Shown here: one piece after another, positions 10,594-17,342 of the stretch
How the letters are laid out: each line of letters begins with the position of its first letter
Numbering within the stretch: position 1 is the first letter of the stretch
DNA from: Burkholderiaceae bacterium
Lineage (GTDB): Bacteria; Pseudomonadota; Gammaproteobacteria; Burkholderiales; Burkholderiaceae_C
Direction of reading: 5' to 3'
DNA: 44,096 bases
Assembly: GCA_019751915.1 (NCBI GenBank)
Contig: JAIEMS010000032.1
Location: 1 to 44,096 of the forward strand
Position numbers and translations under genes: made by a program
The notes under the pieces: generated by a model
The model's database searches: none
What the model was told of the DNA's origin: nothing
What the model saw: only the letters and a program-made list of their open reading frames with translations

Positions 10594-10908
10594 TCATGCC
10601 GGGTAGGGGGGCAGATGGTGGCGCGTGCGGGCGCGGTTGCAGGCATCGCTGCCGGCTTCAAATTCACGGCAGGGGGAGGGCCGCCACTCGTAAATGCCAC
10701 AGGCGGCTTTCTCGCCGACCTTTCCGGTCAGGGCCGCGCAGCGTGGCGTGCGGTGGTCGGTGCCGCGCATACGGCACAACTGCTCGGTGATGGCATCGGC
10801 CAAGCCCGATGGCACCCGGCCACCGTGCTCGTCCATCTCTTGGGCTGCAAAATCGACCCGAAAGCTCGCGCAGCAGGCTGCGCAACTCAGGCAAGGGTGG
10901 CTGCTCAT
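10594..10908 (-). CDS. YkgJ-family cysteine cluster protein (UPF0153)
   Basis: A 104-residue protein opening with MSSHPCLSCAACCASFRVDF, whose CxxCxxCC cluster is diagnostic of the YkgJ/UPF0153 family. Further cysteines in RCAALTG, AACGIYEWRPSPCREF and DACNRAR make eight in the family pattern. It probably binds a metal ion (Zn or Fe), but the role is unknown. Its ATG overlaps the argF stop as ATGA at 10905-10908, so it is very likely translated from the argF message. Convergent with the SSB-like gene, 39 bases apart. Confidence 0.87.
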   Translation of the reverse strand: MSSHPCLSCAACCASFRVDFAAQEMDEHGGRVPSGLADAITEQLCRMRGTDHRTPRCAALTGKVGEKAACGIYEWRPSPCREFEAGSDACNRARTRHHLPPYPA

Positions 10909-11831
10909 GGGGTGGTTTGGCGGCCTAGCAGCAAATACTCCATCAGCGCCTTTTGGACGTGCATGCGGTTTTCGGCTTCGTCCCAGACCACCGATTGCGC
11001 GCCGTCGATCACATCGGCTTGCACCTCCTCGCCCCGGTGGGCAGGCAGGCAGTGCATAAACAAGGCATCGGGTTGGGCTTGCGCCATCATGGAGGCATCG
11101 ACGCACCAGTCGGCAAAAGCGGTTTTGCGCGCTTCGTTTTCGGCCTCGTAGCCCATGCTCGTCCAGACATCGGTCGTCACCAAATCGGCACCTTGGCAAG
11201 CTTGGCGTGGATCGCTAAAAAATTGATAGCTACCCGCGCTGGCTCCGCTAGGGCCAAGGGCCAATTTTTCATCTACTTCGTAGCCGCGTGGGGTGCTGAC
11301 GTGCACCTTGAAGTCGAGCAGTTGCGCCGCTTGCAGCCAAGTGTTGGCCATGTTGTTGCCATCGCCCACCCACGCCACCGTTTTGCCCCGGATGCTGCCC
11401 CGGTGCTCGATGAAGGTAAAGATGTCCGCCAAAATTTGGCAGGGGTGGAACTCGTTGGTCAGGCCATTGATGACGGGCACGCGCGAGTGGCTGGCAAAGC
11501 GCTCGATTTTGGTTTGCTCAAAGGTGCGAATCATCACCAAATCCACCATGCGGCTGATGACTTTGGCGCTGTCGTCAATCGGTTCGGCACGGCCCAATTG
11601 GCTGTCGCCAGTGGTCAGGTGAACCACGCTGCCGCCGAGCTGGTACATGCCCGCTTCAAAACTGACACGGGTGCGGGTGCTGGCCTTTTCGAAAATCATC
11701 GCTAAGGTGCGGTCGGCCAGCGAATGGTGCTTTTCGTAGGCTTTGAATTTCTTTTTGATCAGGGCCGCGCGTTCAAATAGATAAGCGTATTCGTCGGCGC
11801 TCAGGTCGTTAAATTGCAGGTAATGTTTCAT
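10905..11831 (-). CDS. argF: Ornithine carbamoyltransferase
   Basis: ArgF (308 residues) makes citrulline from ornithine and carbamoyl phosphate in arginine synthesis. Carbamoyl-phosphate binding is shown by EKASTRTRVSFEAG and HPCQILAD. The ornithine and catalytic loop is FMHCLPAHRGEEV with the essential Cys. The region after residue 190 (DEKLALGPSGASAGSYQFF) is encoded by DNA that matches the dispersed palindromic repeat of this genome (11217-11269). Against the Burkholderia sequence as I remember it, this stretch is about three residues longer, between two conserved blocks. The gene follows argD on the same strand across a 115-base spacer holding hairpins and a CRISPR-repeat-like element, and overlaps the YkgJ-type gene. 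Confidence 0.97.
   Translation of the reverse strand: MKHYLQFNDLSADEYAYLFERAALIKKKFKAYEKHHSLADRTLAMIFEKASTRTRVSFEAGMYQLGGSVVHLTTGDSQLGRAEPIDDSAKVISRMVDLVMIRTFEQTKIERFASHSRVPVINGLTNEFHPCQILADIFTFIEHRGSIRGKTVAWVGDGNNMANTWLQAAQLLDFKVHVSTPRGYEVDEKLALGPSGASAGSYQFFSDPRQACQGADLVTTDVWTSMGYEAENEARKTAFADWCVDASMMAQAQPDALFMHCLPAHRGEEVQADVIDGAQSVVWDEAENRMHVQKALMEYLLLGRQTTP
11217..11269 (-). repeat. Dispersed palindromic repeat, copy 3, in frame within argF
   Basis: On the coding strand of argF this reads AAATTGGCCCTTGGCCCTAG, then GGAGCCAGCGC, then GGGTAGCTATCAATTTTTT. Both ends match intergenic copies (AAATTGGC at 35049; GGTAGCTATCAAAA at 16681). It is translated as part of a surface-loop-like segment and keeps the reading frame. 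Confidence 0.55.
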
Positions 11832-11855
11832 CTAAAACTAGCTTCGGTTTGAAAC

Positions 11856-11906
11856 ATCCCCCATCAGGGGGATAGAATTTTCTTGGAAAGGGGTAAGCCC
11901 TTCCAA
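11856..11906. promoter_or_regulatory. Two hairpins in the argD-argF spacer
   Basis: ATCCCCC (11856-11862) and GGGGGAT (11867-11873) form a perfect 7-bp stem with an ATCA loop. TTGGAAAGGG (from 11884) pairs with GCCCTTCCAA (to 11906) with one bulge. In the argD to argF direction the second hairpin is met first. Neither is followed by a T-run in that direction, so an attenuator or mRNA-stability role is more likely than termination. On the plus strand the first hairpin is followed by AGAATTTTCTT. Confidence 0.45.
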
Positions 11907-11907
11907 A

Positions 11908-11936
11908 GTCGCCTCTTGAGAGGCGTGGATTGAAAC
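11908..11936 (+). repeat. Solitary element resembling a type I-C CRISPR repeat
   Basis: The 29-base element starts GTCGC, has a 6-bp stem GCCTCT/AGAGGC, and ends GCGTGGATTGAAAC. This is the layout of type I-C CRISPR repeats, whose conserved ends are GTCGC and GTGGATTGAAAC (family knowledge). No second full repeat is present. TTTGAAACAT at 11848-11857 resembles only the 3' end, and the 52 bases between are hairpin-rich rather than spacer-like. No cas gene is in the window. It may be a relic, an isolated mini-array or a coincidence. Confidence 0.5.
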
Positions 11937-11946
11937 ATGTTTGAAT

Positions 11947-13143
11947 TTATTGGGCCAAGAATGCTTTCACCAGCGGGGTCAGCAGGGCAACGATGGTGTC
12001 GGCCTCTTCGGTCGTCAAAATCAAGGGGGGCACCATGCGAATCACGCTATCGGCCGTGACACTGATGAGCAGACCCGAATCGGCAGCGACACCGACCAAC
12101 GCCCCGCATGGTTTTGCCAGCTCCACGCCCAGCATCAGCCCTTGGCCGCGCACTTCTCGGACACCGGGCACATGGCCCAGTTCGCGCTCCAATGCGCTCT
12201 TGAGGTAGGCTCCGACAGTGGCGGCATTTTCGACCAGAGCATCTTCTTGCATGATGCGAATGGTTTCTAGACCTGCACGCATGGCCAATGGATTGCCGCC
12301 AAAGGTGCTGCCGTGGTTGCCGGGTTGTAAAATGTGGGCTGCTTTGGGGCCAGCCACCACAGCGCCCATCGGTACGCCCGAGCCTAAGCCTTTGGCCAGT
12401 GGCATGACATCGGGAACGATGCCTGCCCACTGGTGGGCAAACCATTTACCGGTCCGGCCCATGCCGCACTGCACCTCGTCAATCATCATCAGCCAGCCGC
12501 GTTCGTCGCAAAGTTGGCGCAGTTGCTGCATGTATTCGATGCGCATGGGGTTGATGCCGCCTTCGCCCTGAATGGTTTCGAAGAACACGGCCACCACGTT
12601 GGGATTGCCTTGGGTGGCTTTTTCGATGGCCTCAATGTCGTTCATCGGCACCCGGATAAAGCCTTCCACCAGCGGGCCAAAACCAGCCTGCACCTTGGGG
12701 TTGCCTGTGGCCGACAGTGTGGCAATCGAGCGGCCATGAAAAGCCTTCTCGTACACCACTACTTCGGGTTTATCGATGCCTTTGTCGTGTCCAAATTTGC
12801 GGGCGATTTTTAAAGCAGCTTCGTTGGCTTCTAAGCCAGAGTTGCAAAAAAAGACGTTGGTCATGCCCGATAACTCGACCAGCTTGGCCGCCAGCGCTTC
12901 TTGGCCGGGGACATGGTAGTAGTTAGAGGTATGGATAAGGCGCGTCAATTGGTCTTGTAGCGCAGGCACCAGTGCGGGGTGGTTGTGGCCCAGTGTATTG
13001 ACCGCAATGCCGCCGAGCGCATCGAGGTACATTTTTCCGTTCACATCCCAGACGTTGCAGCCTTGTCCGTGTGAGAGCGCAATGGGCACACGGCCATAGG
13101 TGTTCATCACGTGGGGCGAGGTGGCCTCAATGAAAGCAGTCAT
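11947..13143 (-). CDS. argD: Acetylornithine aminotransferase
   Basis: ArgD (398 residues) is a PLP enzyme that transaminates N-acetylglutamate semialdehyde in arginine synthesis, and often succinyl-diaminopimelate precursors too. Class III aminotransferase landmarks are present: NSGLEANEAALKIAR, FHGRSIATLSATG, MIDEVQCGMGRTG, and the PLP lysine in PLAKGLGSGVPMGAVV. HGSTFGGNPLA is also typical. The ATG at 13143 is preferred over an upstream start at 13230 because GGAGAG lies just before it and homologues begin near TSPHVMNTYGR. argF lies 115 bases downstream on the same strand, so the two may form one transcript. The DUF3579 gene diverges upstream. Confidence 0.96.
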   Translation of the reverse strand: MTAFIEATSPHVMNTYGRVPIALSHGQGCNVWDVNGKMYLDALGGIAVNTLGHNHPALVPALQDQLTRLIHTSNYYHVPGQEALAAKLVELSGMTNVFFCNSGLEANEAALKIARKFGHDKGIDKPEVVVYEKAFHGRSIATLSATGNPKVQAGFGPLVEGFIRVPMNDIEAIEKATQGNPNVVAVFFETIQGEGGINPMRIEYMQQLRQLCDERGWLMMIDEVQCGMGRTGKWFAHQWAGIVPDVMPLAKGLGSGVPMGAVVAGPKAAHILQPGNHGSTFGGNPLAMRAGLETIRIMQEDALVENAATVGAYLKSALERELGHVPGVREVRGQGLMLGVELAKPCGALVGVAADSGLLISVTADSVIRMVPPLILTTEEADTIVALLTPLVKAFLAQ

Positions 13144-13256
13144 CAGAACTCTCCAGACAGTGCAGTTGGCAGGCCGACAAAGCTTGCGGCCTAGAAAAAA
13201 GAGAACCGATTCTAGGGCGTGAACATGCACCAGTGTGTGACGATGGCTGCGGACAG

Positions 13257-13277
13257 CTCTTATATAAGAGTTAGAAT
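13257..13277 (+). promoter_or_regulatory. Palindrome and -10-like box in the argD/DUF3579 divergent region
   Basis: CTCTTATATAAGAG (13257-13270) is a perfect 14-base palindrome. It abuts TAGAAT (13272-13277), which would suit a -10 box for the DUF3579 gene; no good -35 box is seen. It could be an operator or simply an AT-rich promoter core. It does not resemble the usual ArgR box. Confidence 0.3.
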
Positions 13278-13342
13278 GACAGTCCTGCGGCCAGCAAGCA
13301 GCGATCCTGCACCGTCCCGTCCCTCATACTCCTTCCTACCCG

Positions 13343-13675
13343 ATGGTTTCCCCCTCTACTCAAGAAGTTTTCATTCAGGGCATCACGCACAGCGGGAAGA
13401 CCTTTCGCCCTAGCGATTGGGCCGAACGGCTAGCGGGCGTGATGAGCAGTTTTCGCCCCGGCGGTGCTCAGCCCGGTAGCCATTTGAGCTATTCGCCTTG
13501 GTGTGTTCCCAATGTTATTAATGGTGTCAAATGCGTGGTGGTTCACCGTGCTTTGCGCGACCATGATTCGATGGCTTGGGATTTTGTAATGAATTTTGCC
13601 CGCGATAACAACCTCCAAGTGGCCGAGGCTTGTTTGTTGCCCGATGGGCCAGCAGCACCAAAAACTGCACCGTAA
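13343..13675 (+). CDS. DUF3579 family protein
   Basis: A 110-residue protein matching the DUF3579 family, which is largely betaproteobacterial. Recognisable parts are EVFIQGITHSGKTFRPSDWA, AERLAGVM, SYSPWCVPNVINGVKCVVV and FARDNNLQVAEACLLP. The function is unknown. It is divergent from argD and ends at a bidirectional terminator shared with rpsT. The gene order argF-argD-DUF3579-rpsT-murJ is one I recall from other Burkholderiales, which supports that this is a conserved core gene. No signal peptide or membrane segment is seen. Confidence 0.82.
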   Translation: MVSPSTQEVFIQGITHSGKTFRPSDWAERLAGVMSSFRPGGAQPGSHLSYSPWCVPNVINGVKCVVVHRALRDHDSMAWDFVMNFARDNNLQVAEACLLPDGPAAPKTAP

Positions 13676-13678
13676 CCA

Positions 13679-13711
13679 ATAAAAAAACCGCCGGGAGGCG
13701 GTTTTTTTATT
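13679..13711. terminator. Bidirectional rho-independent terminator
   Basis: A run of A, then CCGCC-GGGA-GGCGG, then seven T. It ends the DUF3579 transcript on the plus strand and can also end the convergent rpsT transcript on the minus strand. Confidence 0.88.
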
Positions 13712-13777
13712 GCTGGCAGCGCACCCGTTACAAACGGCGAACGGGCAAGCCCGTCCGGGCTGTTTGCCTGAAGAGGG

Positions 13778-14077
13778 TCAGGCGGCCAGTGCCAAGGCCT
13801 TGACCTTGGACGACAGACGGCTCTTATCGCGAGCGGCTTTGTTCTTGTGGAAGATGCCCTTGTCGGCAACGTTGTCCACCACCGATTGCATCTTGGCGAA
13901 CAATTCAGCAGCCTTGGTTTTGTCGCCAGCCAGAACAGCCTTTTCGACGTTCTTGACAGCGGTGCGGTATTTGGAACGCAGCGAAGTGTTGGCTGCGTTG
14001 AGTTTGGTATCTTGGCGGACGCGCTTGCGACCGGATGCCAGACGGGGGTTCTTTTTCTTGGGTTTAGCGGATGCCAT
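13778..14077 (-). CDS. rpsT: 30S ribosomal protein S20
   Basis: S20 (99 residues) binds 16S rRNA in the small subunit. The sequence is lysine/arginine-rich and helical, opening [20 protein letters not shown], with [16 protein letters not shown] and [15 protein letters not shown] as in the family. The start at 14077 is preceded by AAGGAAT and fits the usual length; a longer in-frame start at 14134 would add an unrelated leader. It is divergent from murJ and converges on the shared terminator downstream. Confidence 0.97.
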   Translation of the reverse strand: MASAKPKKKNPRLASGRKRVRQDTKLNAANTSLRSKYRTAVKNVEKAVLAGDKTKAAELFAKMQSVVDNVADKGIFHKNKAARDKSRLSSKVKALALAA

Positions 14078-14155
14078 AGTAAGTATTCCTTGTGTTCGAG
14101 GATGATGCCAGCAAAGCCCGTGATTGTATCGCACCGGGCATATACACTCAGGGCT

Positions 14156-15721
14156 GTGTCATTGCTCAAAGCCGCCTCTACCGTTTCTTTGCTGACCCTG
14201 GCTTCACGGGTCACGGGGCTCGTGCGCGATCTGCTCATGGCCTCAATCTTTGGTGCCAACGCCCTGACCGATGCGTTTAACGTTGCCTTTCGCATTCCCA
14301 ATTTGTTTCGGCGCTTGTTTGCTGAAGGTGCTTTCAGTCAGGCTTTTGTGCCGGTGCTGGCCGCAGCCAAGGAGGAGCACGGCGAAGATGCTACGCGCCA
14401 GCTCATTAGCCATGTCGCTACGGTGTTGGCTTGGGCGCTGGTGCTGACTTGCGTGGTCGGCGTGGCTGGGGCTCCGCTGCTGGTGTGGTTGCTCGCCAGC
14501 GGTTTGCACCAAGGCCCCGACGGTTTTGATGCTGCCGTGGTCATGACGCGCTGGATGTTTCCGTACATTGGTTTCATGTCGATGGTGGCGTTATCGGCGG
14601 GAGTGCTCAATACGTGGAAGCGCTTTGCTGTGCCCGCTGCCACCCCGGTGTTGTTGAATGTGTGCATGGTGCTGGCCGCTTGGTTGGGCGCGCCGTTGTT
14701 GTCGGCGCGCGGTATCGAGCCGATTTATGCCATGGCCGGGGGGGTCATGGCCGGGGGCATGCTCCAGTTGGCGGTGCAAATACCGGCGCTGCGCAGCTTG
14801 GGCCTACTGCCGCGCATTGGTCTGCGCTGGGGCGCGTTGCGCGAGGCTTGGCAAGATGCCGATGTGCGCCGTATTTTGCGGCTGATGGCCCCGGCCTTGT
14901 TGGGGGTGGGGGTCGCACAAATCTCGCTGATGATCAACACCCAGATTGCTTCGTACCTCGCCCCCGGCAGCGTGACGTGGCTTTTTTACGCTGACCGGTT
15001 GATGGAGTTCCCCACGGCATTGTTGGGTGTGGCGTTGGGTGTGGTGCTGACACCGCAATTGGCCGCAGCCAAGGCTGCGGGCGACGCTGCTACATACTCT
15101 GCCATGCTCGATTGGGGCCTGCGTATCGTGGTGTTGTTGGCAGTTCCTTGTGCTGTAGCGTTGTTGGTGTTTGCCCAGCCCTTGGTGGCAACCTTGTTCC
15201 ATTACGGTGAACTCAAAGATTACGACGTTGGCAAAATCGCCGTGGCATTGGCTGGGTACGGTGCCGGTTTGGTCGGTTTGGTGGCTATCAAGGTGTTAGC
15301 GCCGGGTTACTACGCCAGCCAAAATATCCGCACCCCGGTCAAAATTGCCGTGGTGGTGTTGGTCATTACGCAGTTGTTGAATGTGGCGCTGGTACCTTGG
15401 CTAGCGCATGCTGGATTGGCACTGTCGATTGGTCTGGGGGCGCTGGTCAACGCGCTGTGGCTGCTTATCGGCCTGCGCCAACGTGGTAGTTACCAGCCAT
15501 TGCCGGGCTGGCGGCGCTACGCGGCGCAAGTGTTGACCGCTAGCACCTTGTTGGCCTCATTTTTGTTATGGGCCGCAGAGCACTTTGATTGGCTGGCGCT
15601 GCGCGAGCACAGTTTGCAACGTGCCGGATTGCTGGCGCTGGTGTTGGGCATTGCCGCAGTGCTGTATTTTGCTGTGTTGTGGGTTGCTGGCCTGAAACTG
15701 CGCCCCATGCTCAGGCGCTAA
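14156..15721 (+). CDS. murJ: Lipid II flippase MurJ (MviN)
   Basis: MurJ (521 residues) moves the peptidoglycan precursor lipid II across the inner membrane. The N-terminal signature is [20 protein letters not shown] followed by [17 protein letters not shown] and [20 protein letters not shown]. About 13-14 hydrophobic segments span the protein, and [20 protein letters not shown] is also typical. I chose GTG at 14156 because relatives start with SLLKAAS and the length then matches E. coli MurJ (511). In-frame ATGs at 14102 and 14105, after GAGG, would add 17-18 residues and cannot be excluded. Confidence 0.95.
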   Translation: MSLLKAASTVSLLTLASRVTGLVRDLLMASIFGANALTDAFNVAFRIPNLFRRLFAEGAFSQAFVPVLAAAKEEHGEDATRQLISHVATVLAWALVLTCVVGVAGAPLLVWLLASGLHQGPDGFDAAVVMTRWMFPYIGFMSMVALSAGVLNTWKRFAVPAATPVLLNVCMVLAAWLGAPLLSARGIEPIYAMAGGVMAGGMLQLAVQIPALRSLGLLPRIGLRWGALREAWQDADVRRILRLMAPALLGVGVAQISLMINTQIASYLAPGSVTWLFYADRLMEFPTALLGVALGVVLTPQLAAAKAAGDAATYSAMLDWGLRIVVLLAVPCAVALLVFAQPLVATLFHYGELKDYDVGKIAVALAGYGAGLVGLVAIKVLAPGYYASQNIRTPVKIAVVVLVITQLLNVALVPWLAHAGLALSIGLGALVNALWLLIGLRQRGSYQPLPGWRRYAAQVLTASTLLASFLLWAAEHFDWLALREHSLQRAGLLALVLGIAAVLYFAVLWVAGLKLRPMLRR

Positions 15722-15781
15722 GGCCGGTCGCTGCACCCGTGGGTACTTGACGCGCGGCACAGTGCCCCTTACAACCGTTTT

Positions 15782-16627
15782 ATGCCAAGCTACGCCACCC
15801 CGACCCCACTGGAATATTTTGCTGCGCTGGTTAAAAGTGACGATAGCTTTCCGCTGCTGGAAGCTGCTGCCAGCATTGCCCAAGACGCATACCCCTGTTT
15901 GGATGTAGAGCAATTGCTGGAGGACATGGACTGGCTGCAGGCGCGTCTGGCGCAGCGCCTTGCCGCCGATGCCGGAATGCTGCAACGGCTGCAGGTGCTG
16001 AACAGATTTTTTTTTGGTGACTTGGGTTTTGCTGGCACCATTGACCCTGACCACAACCCTGAAAACAGCTATTTGCATAGCGTGTTCCATACCCGCCGGG
16101 GGAGTCCGATCAGTTTGGGGCTGCTGTGGATGGAGTTGGCCCAAGGTGTAGGCTTGCAGGTTCGTGGCGTGGCGTTTCCGGGGCACTTTATGGTCAAGGC
16201 ACTGCTGCCCCATGGGCAGGTGGTGATGGACCCATTGACCGGGCAATCGTTATCGCGCGAAGACTTGATGGAGCGGCTCGAACCCTACCGCAACCACCTG
16301 CACGCATCAACCGACGAGATGCCGCTGGGCCTGTACCTGCAAGCGGCCAAGCCGCGCGAGATCATCGCCGATATGCTGCACACCCTAGAGGCGCTGCACC
16401 GCACCGAGCAAAACTGGCCGCGCCTGATCGCTGTGCACGACCGCTTGATCGTGCTCCAGCCCCATGCTTGGACGCACTACCGCGAGCGCGGTTTGGCACA
16501 TGCCCAAGGCGGCCATGGTGCGCTAGCGGTGCAGGACTTGCAAACCTATTTGGCCCATGTGCCCGGCGGCGGCGACATTGCCACCATTGCCGAGCGCATT
16601 AGTGCCTTGCAGGCCGCCAGACGCTAA
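15782..16627 (+). CDS. SirB1-family transglutaminase-like/TPR protein
   Basis: A 281-residue cytosolic protein of the SirB1 family. The first part has the transglutaminase-like fold, with RFFFGDLGF, NSYLHSVFHTRRGSPISLGL and VRGVAFPGHFMVKAL. The last 90 residues are a TPR-like region, with WPRLIAVHDRLIVLQPHAWTHYRERGLAHA. The catalytic Cys of true transglutaminases is replaced by Ser in RGSPISLG, so enzymatic activity is doubtful. Function is unknown. It lies 60 bases after murJ on the same strand and may share its transcript. Confidence 0.85.
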   Translation: MPSYATPTPLEYFAALVKSDDSFPLLEAAASIAQDAYPCLDVEQLLEDMDWLQARLAQRLAADAGMLQRLQVLNRFFFGDLGFAGTIDPDHNPENSYLHSVFHTRRGSPISLGLLWMELAQGVGLQVRGVAFPGHFMVKALLPHGQVVMDPLTGQSLSREDLMERLEPYRNHLHASTDEMPLGLYLQAAKPREIIADMLHTLEALHRTEQNWPRLIAVHDRLIVLQPHAWTHYRERGLAHAQGGHGALAVQDLQTYLAHVPGGGDIATIAERISALQAARR

Positions 16628-16645
16628 ATCGGCAATTTTTCAAGC

Positions 16646-16694
16646 AAAATAAGGTTCTAGCGCTTGATGGACAAGCGCTGGTAGCTATCAAAAA
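16646..16694 (+). repeat. Dispersed palindromic repeat, copy 4 (best-formed)
   Basis: AGCGCTTG (16659-16666) and CAAGCGCT (16672-16679) form a perfect 8-bp stem with an ATGGA loop, and GGTAGCTATCAAAAA follows. It sits between the SirB1-family gene and dcd and can be taken as the reference copy. Confidence 0.75.
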
Positions 16695-16718
16695 CGTAGT
16701 GTCCAGTGAGGAACCTTC

Positions 16719-17291
16719 ATGAGCATCAAAAGCGACAAATGGATTCGCCGCATGGCCCAAGAGCACGGCATGATCTCGCCCTTCGAACCCGGTCAAGTGC
16801 GCGAGGTCGATGGCCGCAAGATTGTCAGCTACGGCACCAGCAGCTACGGCTACGACATCCGCTGCGCGCCTGAATTCAAGGTTTTTACCAACATCCACAG
16901 CACCGTGGTTGACCCTAAAAATTTCGATGAAAAAAGCTTTGTCGATTTTGAAGGCGATAGCTGCATCATCCCGCCCAACAGTTTTGCGTTGGCGCGCACG
17001 CTAGAGTACTTTCGCATTCCACGCAACGTGCTGACCATTTGTTTGGGCAAAAGCACCTATGCGCGTTGCGGCATCATCGTCAACGTGACACCCTTTGAGC
17101 CGGAATGGGAAGGCTATGTGACGCTGGAATTTTCCAACACCACCCCGCTTCCCGCCAAAATTTACGCTGGCGAAGGCTGTGCGCAGGTGCTGTTCTTTGA
17201 GAGCGATAAAGACGATGTCTGCGAGGTGTCGTACAAAGACCGAGGCGGCAAGTACCAAGGCCAGTACGGCGTGACATTGCCACGCGCCTGA
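16719..17291 (+). CDS. dcd: dCTP deaminase
   Basis: Dcd (190 residues; about 193 in E. coli) deaminates dCTP to dUTP, supplying dTTP synthesis. Family landmarks: [76 protein letters not shown], and the catalytic Glu in [20 protein letters not shown]. The C-terminal [18 protein letters not shown] closes over the nucleotide. GAGGAA stands before the ATG. The siaA gene follows after 51 bases, so read-through into the sia operon is possible. Confidence 0.97.
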   Translation: MSIKSDKWIRRMAQEHGMISPFEPGQVREVDGRKIVSYGTSSYGYDIRCAPEFKVFTNIHSTVVDPKNFDEKSFVDFEGDSCIIPPNSFALARTLEYFRIPRNVLTICLGKSTYARCGIIVNVTPFEPEWEGYVTLEFSNTTPLPAKIYAGEGCAQVLFFESDKDDVCEVSYKDRGGKYQGQYGVTLPRA

Positions 17292-17342
17292 GTTGGGTCG
17301 TGGCTGTGGTGCCATTGTTTTGCAAACGAGCTTTCAATTCTC

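Noticed and set aside
11838-11938. A true CRISPR array between argD and argF
   Set aside because: Only one full repeat-like unit is present, the would-be spacer is made of hairpins, and no cas genes are in the window.
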